From positions 62,001 to 126,000 of the forward strand of contig CBDDFV010000009.1 in assembly GCA_965227335.1 (NCBI GenBank): a DNA stretch of 64,000 nucleotides, written 5' to 3'. Source of the DNA: CBDDFV01 sp965227335 (GTDB taxonomy: Bacteria > Planctomycetota > Phycisphaerae > Phycisphaerales > SM1A02). Positions 42,092 through 50,604 of this stretch are shown piece after piece (position 1 is the first letter of the stretch; the number at the start of each line of letters is the position of its first letter). The notes beneath the pieces are model-generated. The model was not told the origin of the DNA and ran no database searches. It was given only the letters and a program-made list of their open reading frames with translations. The position numbers and the translations under genes were made by a program.

Positions 42092-44221
42092 ATGACGGGG
42101 TCGCCGGCGACCACTGTGAACGGGACCCTCAAGGCACATGCCGCGGCATGCGTCGAAGCTGGACTGTGCGCGCTGCCGGCGTTGAGACGCGGTGATGAGA
42201 AACGCGTCGCGCTGTCCTCGTGGAAGCCGTACCAGACTCGGCTGCCGGAGAGCAGCGAGATCGAAACATGGTTCACGGACAGCACCAATGCGATGTGCCT
42301 GGTATGTGGCGCGGTGTCCGGCAATCTGGAGATGATCGATTTCGATCTCGGTGGGGAAGCGTTTGACGCTTGGGCGGACGCCGTCGAGCGCGTTGCTCCG
42401 GGTCTGGTTGATCGACTCGTCATTGAGACCTCGCCATCGGGCGGCCGTCACGCGATCTACCGATGTCAAGAGGCGGTTACCGGCAACATGAAGCTCGCCC
42501 AGCGACGGATGGAGGTCGGGACGGACGACCCAGTCGTCATCGGGGCCAAGACGTACCTGCCTCGCAAGGACGCCAGCGGCGAGTCGGTCGTCGTGATCAC
42601 GATGATCGAGACGCGCGGCGAGCGAGGACTCTTCCTGTGCGCACCATCCGACGGCTACGAGATCCTCCAGGGAGATCTGTGCCAACCTCCGGCCGTCACC
42701 GCCGATGAGCGCGATGTCCTTCTGGGATGCGCGTGGGCGTTGGACGAGATGCCGAATCCGATCGTCGACAGCGCATGGAGCGCAGTGCCTACGAGCGCCG
42801 CCGGAGTTCGGCCGGGCGACGACTACAGCGATCGCGGCGACCCACGTGACGTCCTCCGTGCCCACGGCTGGACGCTCGTGCGTGGCGGTGACAACGAGTA
42901 CTGGCGAAGACCGGGCAAGACGGCGGGCACGAGCGCGACGCTGAAAGACAGCGTGTTCTACGTGTTCTCCACGAATGCGCCTCCGTTCGAGGCACACAGA
43001 GGCTATTCGCCGTTCGCGGTCTATGCGTTGCTCGAGCACAACGGGGACTTCACCGCCGCGGCTTCGGCGCTTGCAACTGACGGGTTTGGATCAGCTGGCG
43101 AGGTACACGGTGTTGACCTGAGCGCGTTCATCAAGGACGCGCCGGTGATTCCAAAGGACGCGCTGGTGCCTGCGCCCATCGCTGTGTGCGACCTCGTAGA
43201 GTCGCATCCCCGGCTTCGGGCACCGGTAATTCACGGCCTGCTGCGCGAAGGCGAGACGATGAACGTCATCGCGTCGCCCAAGACCGGCAAGAGCTGGCTC
43301 ACGCTCGACCTGGCGATTGCCGTGGCGACGGGTCGTCCGTGGCTCGGCCGGTACGCCACCGAGGCCGGCGACATCCTGATCATCGACAACGAACTTCATC
43401 GCGAGACCAGTGCACACCGAATCCCGAAGGTTGCATCGGCGCGCGACGTAGCCATGCGGGAGTTCGGGCGGCGGATCCACATCGACAACTTGCGTGGACG
43501 GCTCCGTGACATCGAGAAGCTCGAGCCGTACTTCCTGGCGATCGAGCCGGGTCGCTTCAAGATCATCGTGCTCGACGCGTTCTATCGCTTCATGCCGTTG
43601 GGTGGCGACGAGAACGACAACGGCATGATGGCGAGCATCTACAACCGCATCGATGCGTTCGCCGACCGACTCCGATGCTGCTTCGTCCTGATCCACCACT
43701 CAACCAAGGGAAGCCAGTCGGGCAAGTCCGTGACCGACGTCGGGGCCGGCGCCGGTGCCCAGAGTCGAGCCACCGACACGCACCTCGTCCTGCGCCCGCA
43801 CGAGGAGAGCGGCGTGGTCGTGCTCGACGCCGCCGTTCGATCCTGGGCGCCCATAGAGCCGACGTGCCTGCGGTGGTCGTTCCCCGTCTGGACCGTCGAG
43901 GATGGGCTGGATCCGACGCAGCTCAAGAGTGAGCGGCCAGGCAGGAAGAAGGACAGAGCCCCGAAGCAACCCGAGGCTCCGAAGGATCCGCCGTGGACGG
44001 TCGAGCGGGTGGTCGAGGCGTTCATCCCGGACGATCCCATCACGCTGGCCGAGCTCCGCGAGAAGACGGCAGACCAGCCAGGCCTCTCATGGCGGCGGGC
44101 CAATGACCTCATCGAGATCGCGGAGACGCGAGGGCTCATTGAGCGTCAGAAGCTCCCCGGGCGCGGCGGTCCGATCGGCTTCGTCCGGCGGCAGCCCGAT
44201 GGGTCTGGAGGTGGGTCATGA
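42092..44221 (+). CDS. Prim-pol primase fused to RepA/RecA-like helicase
   Basis: 709 residues from ATG 42092 with GAGGTGG upstream. The N-terminal prim-pol domain (about 15-215) has EMIDFDLGG with catalytic acids and SPSGGRHAIYR. A RecA-like ATPase (about 370-610) has Walker A ASPKTGKSW and the Walker-B-like FKIIVLDAFYRF, plus IHHSTKG. A basic linker and a winged-helix-like C-terminus (about 640-700) follow. This is the phage replication initiator/primase-helicase. The repeat-rich region downstream is the likely origin. Confidence 0.88.
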   Translation: MTGSPATTVNGTLKAHAAACVEAGLCALPALRRGDEKRVALSSWKPYQTRLPESSEIETWFTDSTNAMCLVCGAVSGNLEMIDFDLGGEAFDAWADAVERVAPGLVDRLVIETSPSGGRHAIYRCQEAVTGNMKLAQRRMEVGTDDPVVIGAKTYLPRKDASGESVVVITMIETRGERGLFLCAPSDGYEILQGDLCQPPAVTADERDVLLGCAWALDEMPNPIVDSAWSAVPTSAAGVRPGDDYSDRGDPRDVLRAHGWTLVRGGDNEYWRRPGKTAGTSATLKDSVFYVFSTNAPPFEAHRGYSPFAVYALLEHNGDFTAAASALATDGFGSAGEVHGVDLSAFIKDAPVIPKDALVPAPIAVCDLVESHPRLRAPVIHGLLREGETMNVIASPKTGKSWLTLDLAIAVATGRPWLGRYATEAGDILIIDNELHRETSAHRIPKVASARDVAMREFGRRIHIDNLRGRLRDIEKLEPYFLAIEPGRFKIIVLDAFYRFMPLGGDENDNGMMASIYNRIDAFADRLRCCFVLIHHSTKGSQSGKSVTDVGAGAGAQSRATDTHLVLRPHEESGVVVLDAAVRSWAPIEPTCLRWSFPVWTVEDGLDPTQLKSERPGRKKDRAPKQPEAPKDPPWTVERVVEAFIPDDPITLAELREKTADQPGLSWRRANDLIEIAETRGLIERQKLPGRGGPIGFVRRQPDGSGGGS

Positions 44222-44783
44222 ACCCGAGCCGCCCGGCCTCGCGAACTAACTGCGCGCACGCCGAACGGGTGTTTCCGTGCGCGCAGTTAGTTCAGATCCC
44301 GGGCCTGAACCGCGCGCACTCCCTCATCGGGGTGCGCGCAGTTCAAGCCTCTCAGGGGGTCAAATCGGCCCAACTAACTAACCGCGCGCACCCCCCCATA
44401 CCCCCCCGGGGTGTGTGCGGCCAGTTGGCCGGCACACCCGAACCAACTGCGCGCACGGTTGCGGTTCGAGTTCAGTGCGCGAGGTTCGAGAAGGTCCGCT
44501 CGGAGGCGATTAGGTACTCCCGGGCGGGATCTCTCAGCCGACGCCCGCGGGAACAGCCGCCAATCCAGACAGACTTTCTTCGCTTGTCCGGTCCGCTCCC
44601 GCCGAGGCCCCGGGCCACGACGTTGGCCCGTGTCGCGGCCGGCGCCGAGTCGCCTGCTCCTACCACCCGTCGGCCCTCCCGCCACACGGGCGAACGTCGC
44701 CCAACGTGGGCGAATCCATCACCGAATCACCGCCCCGGGGCACGGATCCGCCCCGATTCCCGCCTGCAAGGAGGCACATGCCC
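44222..44783. other. 562-bp noncoding region with putative replication origin
   Basis: The left half (44244-44460) holds the clustered 12-bp repeats described separately; long C-runs (44391-44409) follow. The right half has short GC-rich dyads, such as GGGCGAACGTCGCCC near 44690, and no repeats. A 189-codon open frame overlaps all of this but has no homology-like features and is considered noncoding. Confidence 0.6.
44244..44460. repeat. Cluster of 12-bp AACYGCGCGCAC repeats (iteron-like)
   Basis: Exact copies of AACYGCGCGCAC occur on the plus strand at 44248, 44308, 44380 and 44445 and on the minus strand at 44277-44288 and 44332-44343; a degenerate copy lies near 44413-44426. Several carry an AACTA extension. 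The first pair forms a 17-bp perfect stem. Location directly after the replicase gene suggests initiator binding sites; a transcription-termination role is the alternative. Confidence 0.65.
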
Positions 44784-46166
44784 ATGAAGGTCGTCCAACG
44801 CCCGATCGATGACATCACCCCGTACGAGAAGAACCCGCGTCAGAACGATGCCGCCGTCGAGGCCGTCGCGGCTTCGATCCGGGAGTTCGGCTTCCGCCAG
44901 CCCATCGTCGTCGACGGCGAGGGCGTGATCATCTGCGGACACACCAGGTACAAGGCCGCGCAACAGCTCGAGCTTGCCAAGGTGCCCGTACACGTCGCCA
45001 CCGACCTCACTCCTGAGCAGATTCGGGCGTATCGCATCGCTGACAACAAGACGGGCGAACTCGCGGCCTGGGACATGGAACTGCTGCCGATCGAGATCGC
45101 CGAGCTCCAGGGCGCCGGCATCGACTGGTCTCTGCTCGGGTTCGACGCGGACGAACTCGCCAAGCTGCTCGCCGGCGATGAAGGTGTGTCGCAAGGTCTC
45201 ACGGATCCGGACTCGGTGCCCGAGCCGCCCGATGATCCGGTCACACAGCCTGGCGATCTCTGGATCCTCGGCGACCATCGCCTGCTTTGCGGCGACAGCT
45301 CGAGCGCATCCGATCTCGATCGACTGCTCGACGGCGCGACGATCGACCTGGTCAACATGGATCCGCCGTACAACGTCAAGGTCGAGCCGCGCTCGAACAA
45401 CGCGATCGCCGCAGGCAACTCATCGTTCGCCGCACCCGAGGGCAAGCACCACCAGAAGTTCGACCTCGCCCGCCATCCGGAGAAGGCGAAGGGCACGCAC
45501 AAGAAGATGCGAGCCAAGGATCGTCCGCTCGAGAACGACTTCGTCACCGATGAGGCGTTCGATGAGATGCTCCTCGCGTGGTTCGGCAACGCCGCGCGCG
45601 TGCTGAAGCTCGGCGGGTCGTTCTACATCTGGGGCGGCTACGCGAACATCGGCAACTATCCGGCGCCGCTGGCGGCGAGCGGGCTGTACTTCAGCCAGGG
45701 CATTGTGTGGGACAAGCAGCACCCGGTCCTGACCCGAAAGGACTTCATGGGCGCGTTCGAGATCTGCTTCTACGGCTGGCGCGAGGGTGCTGGGCACAAG
45801 TTCTTCGGCCCCAACAACGCCACCGATCTCTGGCACATCAAGAAGGTCAACCCGCAGTCGATGGTGCATCTCACGGAGAAGCCCGTCGAGCTGGCGGTCC
45901 GCTCGATCCAGTTCTCATCGCGCCCGAAGGAGCGCGTGCTCGACCTCTTCGGTGGATCGGGCTCGACGCTCATCGGCTGCGAACAGACGGACCGACGTGC
46001 ATACTTGATGGAGATCGATCCGGCGTACTGCGACGTGATCGTTCAGCGCTGGGAGGAGTTCACCGGACAGAAGGCGGAGCGGGCGCCGGGCCCTGTTCCC
46101 GGGCCAGACGCTGACGCCGAAGAGAAAGCCCCGACCGCAGTCGAGGCTGGGGAGGCGTCGGGATGA
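44784..46166 (+). CDS. ParB-domain DNA methyltransferase
   Basis: 460 residues from ATG 44784, nine bases after AAGGAGG; ATG 44778 is also possible. A ParB/Srx-like N-terminal domain (about 1-100; YEKNPRQND, DGEGVIICGHTRYKAA) precedes an N4/N6 methylase: DPPY motif in NMDPPYNV, and motif I late (LDLFGGSGST), the beta-class order. Widespread in phages; likely modifies phage DNA against restriction or acts in regulation. Target site unknown. Confidence 0.9.
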   Translation: MKVVQRPIDDITPYEKNPRQNDAAVEAVAASIREFGFRQPIVVDGEGVIICGHTRYKAAQQLELAKVPVHVATDLTPEQIRAYRIADNKTGELAAWDMELLPIEIAELQGAGIDWSLLGFDADELAKLLAGDEGVSQGLTDPDSVPEPPDDPVTQPGDLWILGDHRLLCGDSSSASDLDRLLDGATIDLVNMDPPYNVKVEPRSNNAIAAGNSSFAAPEGKHHQKFDLARHPEKAKGTHKKMRAKDRPLENDFVTDEAFDEMLLAWFGNAARVLKLGGSFYIWGGYANIGNYPAPLAASGLYFSQGIVWDKQHPVLTRKDFMGAFEICFYGWREGAGHKFFGPNNATDLWHIKKVNPQSMVHLTEKPVELAVRSIQFSSRPKERVLDLFGGSGSTLIGCEQTDRRAYLMEIDPAYCDVIVQRWEEFTGQKAERAPGPVPGPDADAEEKAPTAVEAGEASG

Positions 46167-46171
46167 TCTGC

Positions 46172-46534
46172 CTACTCGGGGCCCTTCTCCCGGAGGGCGT
46201 GGAACTCGATCATCGCGTCCTCGAAGAGGCACCGGCCCGCCGCGTAGTTGCGGCGGTAGCGCGTGACCACGCACCCGCGTTCCTTCATGAACGCGAGTGC
46301 GACGGCGGTCTGCGTGCTGGGCGTGTCGGCGGCCGTGGCGAGTTCCTCGAGCGTGAAGCCGGGGTCGCCCGTCTGTGTGCTGAACAACTCGGCCGCATGC
46401 GCGATGTTTTCGTAGGACGCGCGCGGGCATCGATGTTCGTATGGCTCGCCGCGCCCCCAGATGGGCACGACCGACCTGACCAGGTGGTCATCGGCGACCG
46501 TGAAGTGCTCGATGCGTTCGGGTGCGCTGGTCAT
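46172..46534 (-). CDS. Small phage protein of unknown function
   Basis: 120 residues. A winged-helix-like stretch (FTLEELATAADTPSTQTAVALAFMKERGCVVTRYRRNYAAG) suggests DNA binding, but no family is recognised. Converges with the methyltransferase (5-bp gap) and ends the four-gene minus-strand block. Confidence 0.6.
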   Translation of the reverse strand: MTSAPERIEHFTVADDHLVRSVVPIWGRGEPYEHRCPRASYENIAHAAELFSTQTGDPGFTLEELATAADTPSTQTAVALAFMKERGCVVTRYRRNYAAGRCLFEDAMIEFHALREKGPE

Positions 46535-46537
46535 CGG

Positions 46538-47191
46538 TCACGCTCCCTTCCGCAGCTGGAACCGGCCGCGATCGACCTTCTCGAAACGGGCGTCCTTCGC
46601 CTTCTTCGAGATCTCGCGGATGATCGCGGCGTAGAGCGTCGCCGAGGGCGTCTTGCCGCTCGTGGACCAGAGCTTCTTCGCGATGGCGTGCTCGACGATG
46701 TCCTTGCAGCCCATCGGTTCCTTGGCCTTGGCCAGGATCTGGGCCGCGGCGTCGAGGATGCCGGTGCGGGCCTTGGGTTTCTCGCCGCCGGACTTCGCCC
46801 TTGTCGCGGCCTTCGCGGTCGTGGCCCGTGTGGCCGTCTTTGCCTTGCCCTTCGCGGGAGTCGCGGCCGTCTTGCCGCGCGGTGCCTTCTTCGACTTTGC
46901 GCTGCGGTTCATCGCCCGCTCGCTCGAGGTCTGCCCGTCCTCGCTCGTCTTCCGTTCGTCGCGGACGCGGGCGTTCTCCTTGTCGGCGGCCGCGACCGCC
47001 TTGGCCTCGGCGCCCGTCATCGACGGCGCCCGCAGGCGCTGGGCGCTCTTGATACGGACCTTCTTCTTCGTGGCCAGGTTGGTCGCGTCCCAGCCGCCCC
47101 CGGCGTTCTCTGCGTCGATGCGGACGTCCGTGAGCTTGTCACTCACCTTGGCGCGATAGACGCTTCCGATCTTGATGTCTGCCTTCTTCAT
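46538..47191 (-). CDS. HARE-HTH protein with histone-H1-like linker
   Basis: 217 residues. An N-terminal small beta domain (IKIGSVYRAKV ... RIKSAQRLRAP), a Lys/Ala/Thr/Pro-rich linker (about 90-140, H1/AT-hook-like), and a C-terminal HB1/ASXL/HARE winged helix (about 142-215; GILDAAAQILAKAKEPM, LWSTSGKTPSATLYAAIIREI). HARE-HTH domains link DNA modification with restriction or chromatin. Near a phage methyltransferase this may read modified DNA. It starts the second step of a minus-strand operon. Confidence 0.78.
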   Translation of the reverse strand: MKKADIKIGSVYRAKVSDKLTDVRIDAENAGGGWDATNLATKKKVRIKSAQRLRAPSMTGAEAKAVAAADKENARVRDERKTSEDGQTSSERAMNRSAKSKKAPRGKTAATPAKGKAKTATRATTAKAATRAKSGGEKPKARTGILDAAAQILAKAKEPMGCKDIVEHAIAKKLWSTSGKTPSATLYAAIIREISKKAKDARFEKVDRGRFQLRKGA

Positions 47192-47212
47192 GGCGTGGAC
47201 TCCTTCTGCGAC

Positions 47213-47554
47213 TCAGTCGCGGTTCATGTTGGTGACCAGCGCCCACTCGGCGCGGATCGGTTCGTATCGGTGGGGAAAGACGGTGTGGCCGCGTCGCTCG
47301 AGGGCGTCGGAGAAGCGGCTGCAGAGCTCGCCGACGTTGACGCGGTGTTCGGCCAGTGCCGGGGCGACCGTGCTCGCGGCCTGGCCTCGGCGATCGGCCT
47401 CGATGGTGCGCCGGAGCGCGTCCGTCTTCTCGGCGATCGTGATCTCGAGGCGCTCGGCCTTCCGGGCGGTCTCGTTGATCAGGTCAGCCAGCTGTTGCTG
47501 AAGCGCCGCGATCTCGCGGACGGCGTCGTCGGTGTTGGTGGTCTTGCGGGGCAT
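47213..47554 (-). CDS. Small coiled-coil phage protein
   Basis: 113 residues. The first 60 are predicted helical with heptad-like leucines (IAALQQQLADLINETARKAERLEI), the rest a short globular region (LCSRFSDALERRGHTVFP). Family unknown. An 11-bp hairpin separates it from the preceding gene of the block, and 21 bp separate it from the HARE-HTH gene. Confidence 0.6.
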   Translation of the reverse strand: MPRKTTNTDDAVREIAALQQQLADLINETARKAERLEITIAEKTDALRRTIEADRRGQAASTVAPALAEHRVNVGELCSRFSDALERRGHTVFPHRYEPIRAEWALVTNMNRD

Positions 47555-47574
47555 GTGGCTCCTCCTGGAACGAC

Positions 47575-47600
47575 AGCCCGCCGCGAGTTCGCGGCGGGCT
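47575..47600 (-). terminator. 11-bp perfect hairpin inside minus-strand block
   Basis: AGCCCGCCGCG-AGTT-CGCGGCGGGCT begins at the stop codon of the gene 47600-47836. There is no T-run on the minus-strand side. It may act as a partial terminator or an RNA-processing site between two genes of the block. Confidence 0.55.
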
Positions 47601-47836
47601 CAGGTCGTGATCTGCTGGACGGTGACTTCCGATCCGCATCGCGGGCACGGTGCGGTGCGGGGCAAAGGCCCGCTCTCCCTTCCGGCGTGGTACGCGGCGA
47701 GGAGCGCCTCGCGGATCGACCAGACGGCGAGGTCGTGGAAGTCGAGGCTGTCGCTCCGCCGCGTTTCGAGGGTCGGCAGATCCAGCACGGTCTTGGCGAT
47801 CTCTTCAATGCGTTGGTTGATGTCGTCGTGTCGCAT
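47600..47836 (-). CDS. Small phage protein with partial zinc ribbon
   Basis: 78 residues. Helical N-terminus (DINQRIEEIAKTVLDLPTLE), a middle helix (AVWSIREALLAAYHAGRE) and a terminal CPRCG knuckle with only one CxxC pair, which could dimerise around zinc. First gene of the minus-strand block. Unknown function. Confidence 0.6.
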   Translation of the reverse strand: MRHDDINQRIEEIAKTVLDLPTLETRRSDSLDFHDLAVWSIREALLAAYHAGRESGPLPRTAPCPRCGSEVTVQQITT

Positions 47837-47940
47837 GGCGATGTCGTCCTTTCACGCACACAAGGGCATGGACTGGCGAAGACATCAAGGCCACTGCGCG
47901 AGGAATCGCCAGATGTGGGCAACTTCTCGCGGAGGGCGGC

Positions 47941-48180
47941 GTGACGGCGGAATCGGATGTCAAACAGGGGCAACTGAATCCCGCCGCGCTCGGGCCTGAC
48001 GACCTTGCGCGCCTCCTGTCCGCGGCCTCGGGTGTGGGCGTCGATGCGGACGATGTGCGCGCCGACATCGATGCCGGCGCGCCGGCAAACCCGGACGGCA
48101 CGCTGAACCTCGTGCACTACGCCGCGTGGCTCGTCCGGCAACTGGCCGCGCAGGGAGGCGGGCCCCGTGGTGGCGATTGA
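47941..48180 (+). CDS. Small protein related to terminase N-terminus
   Basis: 79 residues from GTG 47941. LNPAALGPDDLARLLSAA and LVHYAAWLVRQL line up with DPRNLRPSELAQLLNST and LIRYVAWLVQEH at the start of the terminase. It overlaps the terminase start by 14 bases. Position and relationship suggest a terminase-small-like DNA-recognition unit, but no known small-subunit family is recognised. Confidence 0.6.
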   Translation: MTAESDVKQGQLNPAALGPDDLARLLSAASGVGVDADDVRADIDAGAPANPDGTLNLVHYAAWLVRQLAAQGGGPRGGD

Positions 48181-50455
48181 TCCGCGCAATCTGCGCCCAT
48201 CTGAGCTGGCCCAACTGCTGAACTCGACGCCGTTGGGGGAAGTCATCGGTGAGCGCCAGCTCAGGCGGCACCGCACTCGTGCCGGCATGCGCGTGACGTC
48301 CGCGACCGATCCAGGTCGTGTCGATCTCATCCGCTACGTCGCGTGGCTGGTACAGGAACACCGCCGCCTGTCGGCAGAGCCGGAGGGGCTGACCGGATAC
48401 GACGCACTGCGCGATCGCGCCCGCGACCGAGGCATGGCGCTCTCACTCTCGGGACGCAACATCGGCGAACTGCCGACGGTGGTCGATCCCGAGCGGAAGG
48501 CGCGGGCCGAGAAGGACTTTCGATTCTTCTGCGAACTGTACTTCCCGCAGACGTTCACATTGGAGTGGTCGGACGATCACCTCAAGGTCATTGCGAAGAT
48601 CGAGCAGGCCGTGTTGGAGGGCGGGCTATTTGCGATGGCGATGCCGCGTGGCAGCGGGAAGACGACGCTGTGCGAGATCGCGTGCCTGTGGGCGATCCTC
48701 ATCGGCGCCCGCGAGTTCGTGTGTCTCATTGGCGCCGATGAGGAGCACGCCGCGAACATGCTCGACTCAATCAAGGCTGAGCTCGAGAACAACGAACTGC
48801 TCCTCGCCGACTTCCCCGAGGTCGTGTTTCCGATCCACTGCCTGGAAGGCATCCATCAGCGGGCTGGCGGCCAGCTCTTCCAGGGCAAGCCGACGAACAT
48901 CGGGTGGACCGCAAAGGAGATTGCTCTGCCGACCATCGCTGACTCGAAGGCGAGCGGCGCCATCATCCGCGTTGCGGGCATCACCGGGCGGATCCGCGGC
49001 ATGAAACACAAGCGGGTGGACGGCCAGTCCGTGCGGCCGTCGCTCGTGCTGATCGATGATCCGCAGACGGATGAGTCGGCGCGATCGCCGTCGCAGTGCG
49101 TGACGCGCGAACGCATCCTCGCGGGTGCGATCCTCGGGCTCGCCGGTCCCGGAAAGAAGATCGCCGGTCTCATGACGATCACTGTTGTGAGACCGGATGA
49201 CATGGCCGATCGTCTGCTGGACCGCGAGAAGCACCCACAGTGGCAGGGCGAGCGGACGCGAATGGTCTACTCGTTCCCTACTGACGAAGCGATGTGGGCG
49301 CAATACGCCGAGCTGCGCGCCGATGGGCTTCGGAATGATGAGGGTTTGCGTCGCGCGACCGAGTTCTACGGTGCGAATCAGCACGCGATGGATGAGGGCG
49401 CGTCGATCGCCTGGCCGGCGCGATTCAACCACGACGAGTTGTCGGCGGTGCAGCACGCGATGAACCTGAAGCTCCAGGACGAGGGCGCGTTCTGGGCGGA
49501 GTACCAAAACGAGCCGTTGCCCGAAGACGAGCCGGATGAGGACCTGCTCACTGCTGAGCAGATCGCCAGCAAGACGAACGGCCTCAAACGCGGCGAGATC
49601 CCGCTTGAATGCTCGCACCTGACGATGTTCGTGGACGTGCAAGGTGGCGTTCTGTTCTATCTGATCGCCGCGTGGACGGAGCAGTTCACCGGGTACGTCA
49701 TCGACTACGGCACCGAGCCCGACCAGAAGCAGCCTCCCGGTGCGTACTTCACGCTGCGTGACATCCGGCGCACGCTCGCTCTGGCGGCGCCTCGCGCCGG
49801 TCAGGAGGGAGCGATCTACGCCGGGCTCGAGCGCCTGGCCGATGCGAAGCTCGGCCGCGAATGGCGCCGCGACGACGGAGCGATGGTGCGCGTGGATCGT
49901 TGCTTGATCGACGCCAACTGGGGCGTCTCGACCGATGTGGTGTACCAGTTCTGCCGCCAATCACCGTTCGCTGGCGTCCTGTTGCCGTCACATGGGCGAT
50001 ACGTCGGCGCATCGAGCATCCCGTTCTCCGAGTACAAGCGCAAGCGCGGCGATCGCGTCGGTCACAACTGGCGCGTGCCCAACGTCGCAGGCAAACGCGC
50101 TGTGCGCCACGTCCTGTTCGACACCAATTTCTGGAAGTCCTTCGTGCAGGCGCGGCTCGGCGTCCCGGTTGGTGACCCTGGCTGCCTGTCACTGTTCGGA
50201 CACAAGCCCGAGCACCATCGCCTCCTGGCCGACCACCTGACGGCGGAATACCGCGTCAAGACCGAGGGGCGCGGTCGAACTGTCGATGAATGGAAGCTTC
50301 GAGCAAGTGGAGTCGACAACCACTGGCTGGACTGCATCGTTGGTAGCGCGGTCGCGGCATCGATCCAAGGCGCGAGCCTGTTCGGCCAGGGGCTAAAGAG
50401 CACAGCGAGGCGCGGGCGTGTGAAGCTGTCTGAGATACAGCAGGCAAAGCGATAG
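48167..50455 (+). CDS. Terminase large subunit (GpA-like)
   Basis: 762 residues from GTG 48167 with GGGAGG upstream. N-terminal 70 residues repeat the small upstream gene. The ATPase has a Walker-A-like MPRGSGKTTL (about 158-167), Walker B VLIDDPQTD, and the nuclease region contains MFVDVQGG and later VDNHWLDC. It packages DNA into the prohead. Its position ahead of portal and capsid genes is standard. The long N-terminal HTH-like extension is unusual. Confidence 0.9.
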   Translation: MVAIDPRNLRPSELAQLLNSTPLGEVIGERQLRRHRTRAGMRVTSATDPGRVDLIRYVAWLVQEHRRLSAEPEGLTGYDALRDRARDRGMALSLSGRNIGELPTVVDPERKARAEKDFRFFCELYFPQTFTLEWSDDHLKVIAKIEQAVLEGGLFAMAMPRGSGKTTLCEIACLWAILIGAREFVCLIGADEEHAANMLDSIKAELENNELLLADFPEVVFPIHCLEGIHQRAGGQLFQGKPTNIGWTAKEIALPTIADSKASGAIIRVAGITGRIRGMKHKRVDGQSVRPSLVLIDDPQTDESARSPSQCVTRERILAGAILGLAGPGKKIAGLMTITVVRPDDMADRLLDREKHPQWQGERTRMVYSFPTDEAMWAQYAELRADGLRNDEGLRRATEFYGANQHAMDEGASIAWPARFNHDELSAVQHAMNLKLQDEGAFWAEYQNEPLPEDEPDEDLLTAEQIASKTNGLKRGEIPLECSHLTMFVDVQGGVLFYLIAAWTEQFTGYVIDYGTEPDQKQPPGAYFTLRDIRRTLALAAPRAGQEGAIYAGLERLADAKLGREWRRDDGAMVRVDRCLIDANWGVSTDVVYQFCRQSPFAGVLLPSHGRYVGASSIPFSEYKRKRGDRVGHNWRVPNVAGKRAVRHVLFDTNFWKSFVQARLGVPVGDPGCLSLFGHKPEHHRLLADHLTAEYRVKTEGRGRTVDEWKLRASGVDNHWLDCIVGSAVAASIQGASLFGQGLKSTARRGRVKLSEIQQAKR

Positions 50456-50512
50456 CGCCGTCGTTCCGCGTCGCAAACGCCCTCGCTACGAGCAGAAATG
50501 TCCATCAGCCAT

Positions 50513-50543
50513 GCGACAGAATCGCCCCAGCTGCAGATGTAGA
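50513..50543 (+). promoter_or_regulatory. Phage promoter-like element, copy 3
   Basis: GCGACA, 17-base spacer ending AGCTGCA, then GATGTAGA. Located 58 bp after the terminase stop and 62 bp before the first structural gene at 50605. Copies 2 and 3 differ at only a few positions in a 33-base window. Confidence 0.62.
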
Positions 50544-50604
50544 GGCATGGAACGAGTGTCGGCGAAAGGCCGGCCTCAGACGGATCCCTGTCAGAGGAGC
50601 CACC

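Noticed and set aside
44218..44787. 189-codon open frame after the prim-pol gene, overlapping its stop
   Set aside because: It covers the inverted 12-bp repeats and C-runs, has no motif or normal protein composition and no separate ribosome site; a noncoding origin region explains the sequence better.
47890..47940. GATGTGGG before the terminase-associated gene as a promoter copy
   Set aside because: Only part of the -10-like box matches, and the -35-like hexamer is absent.
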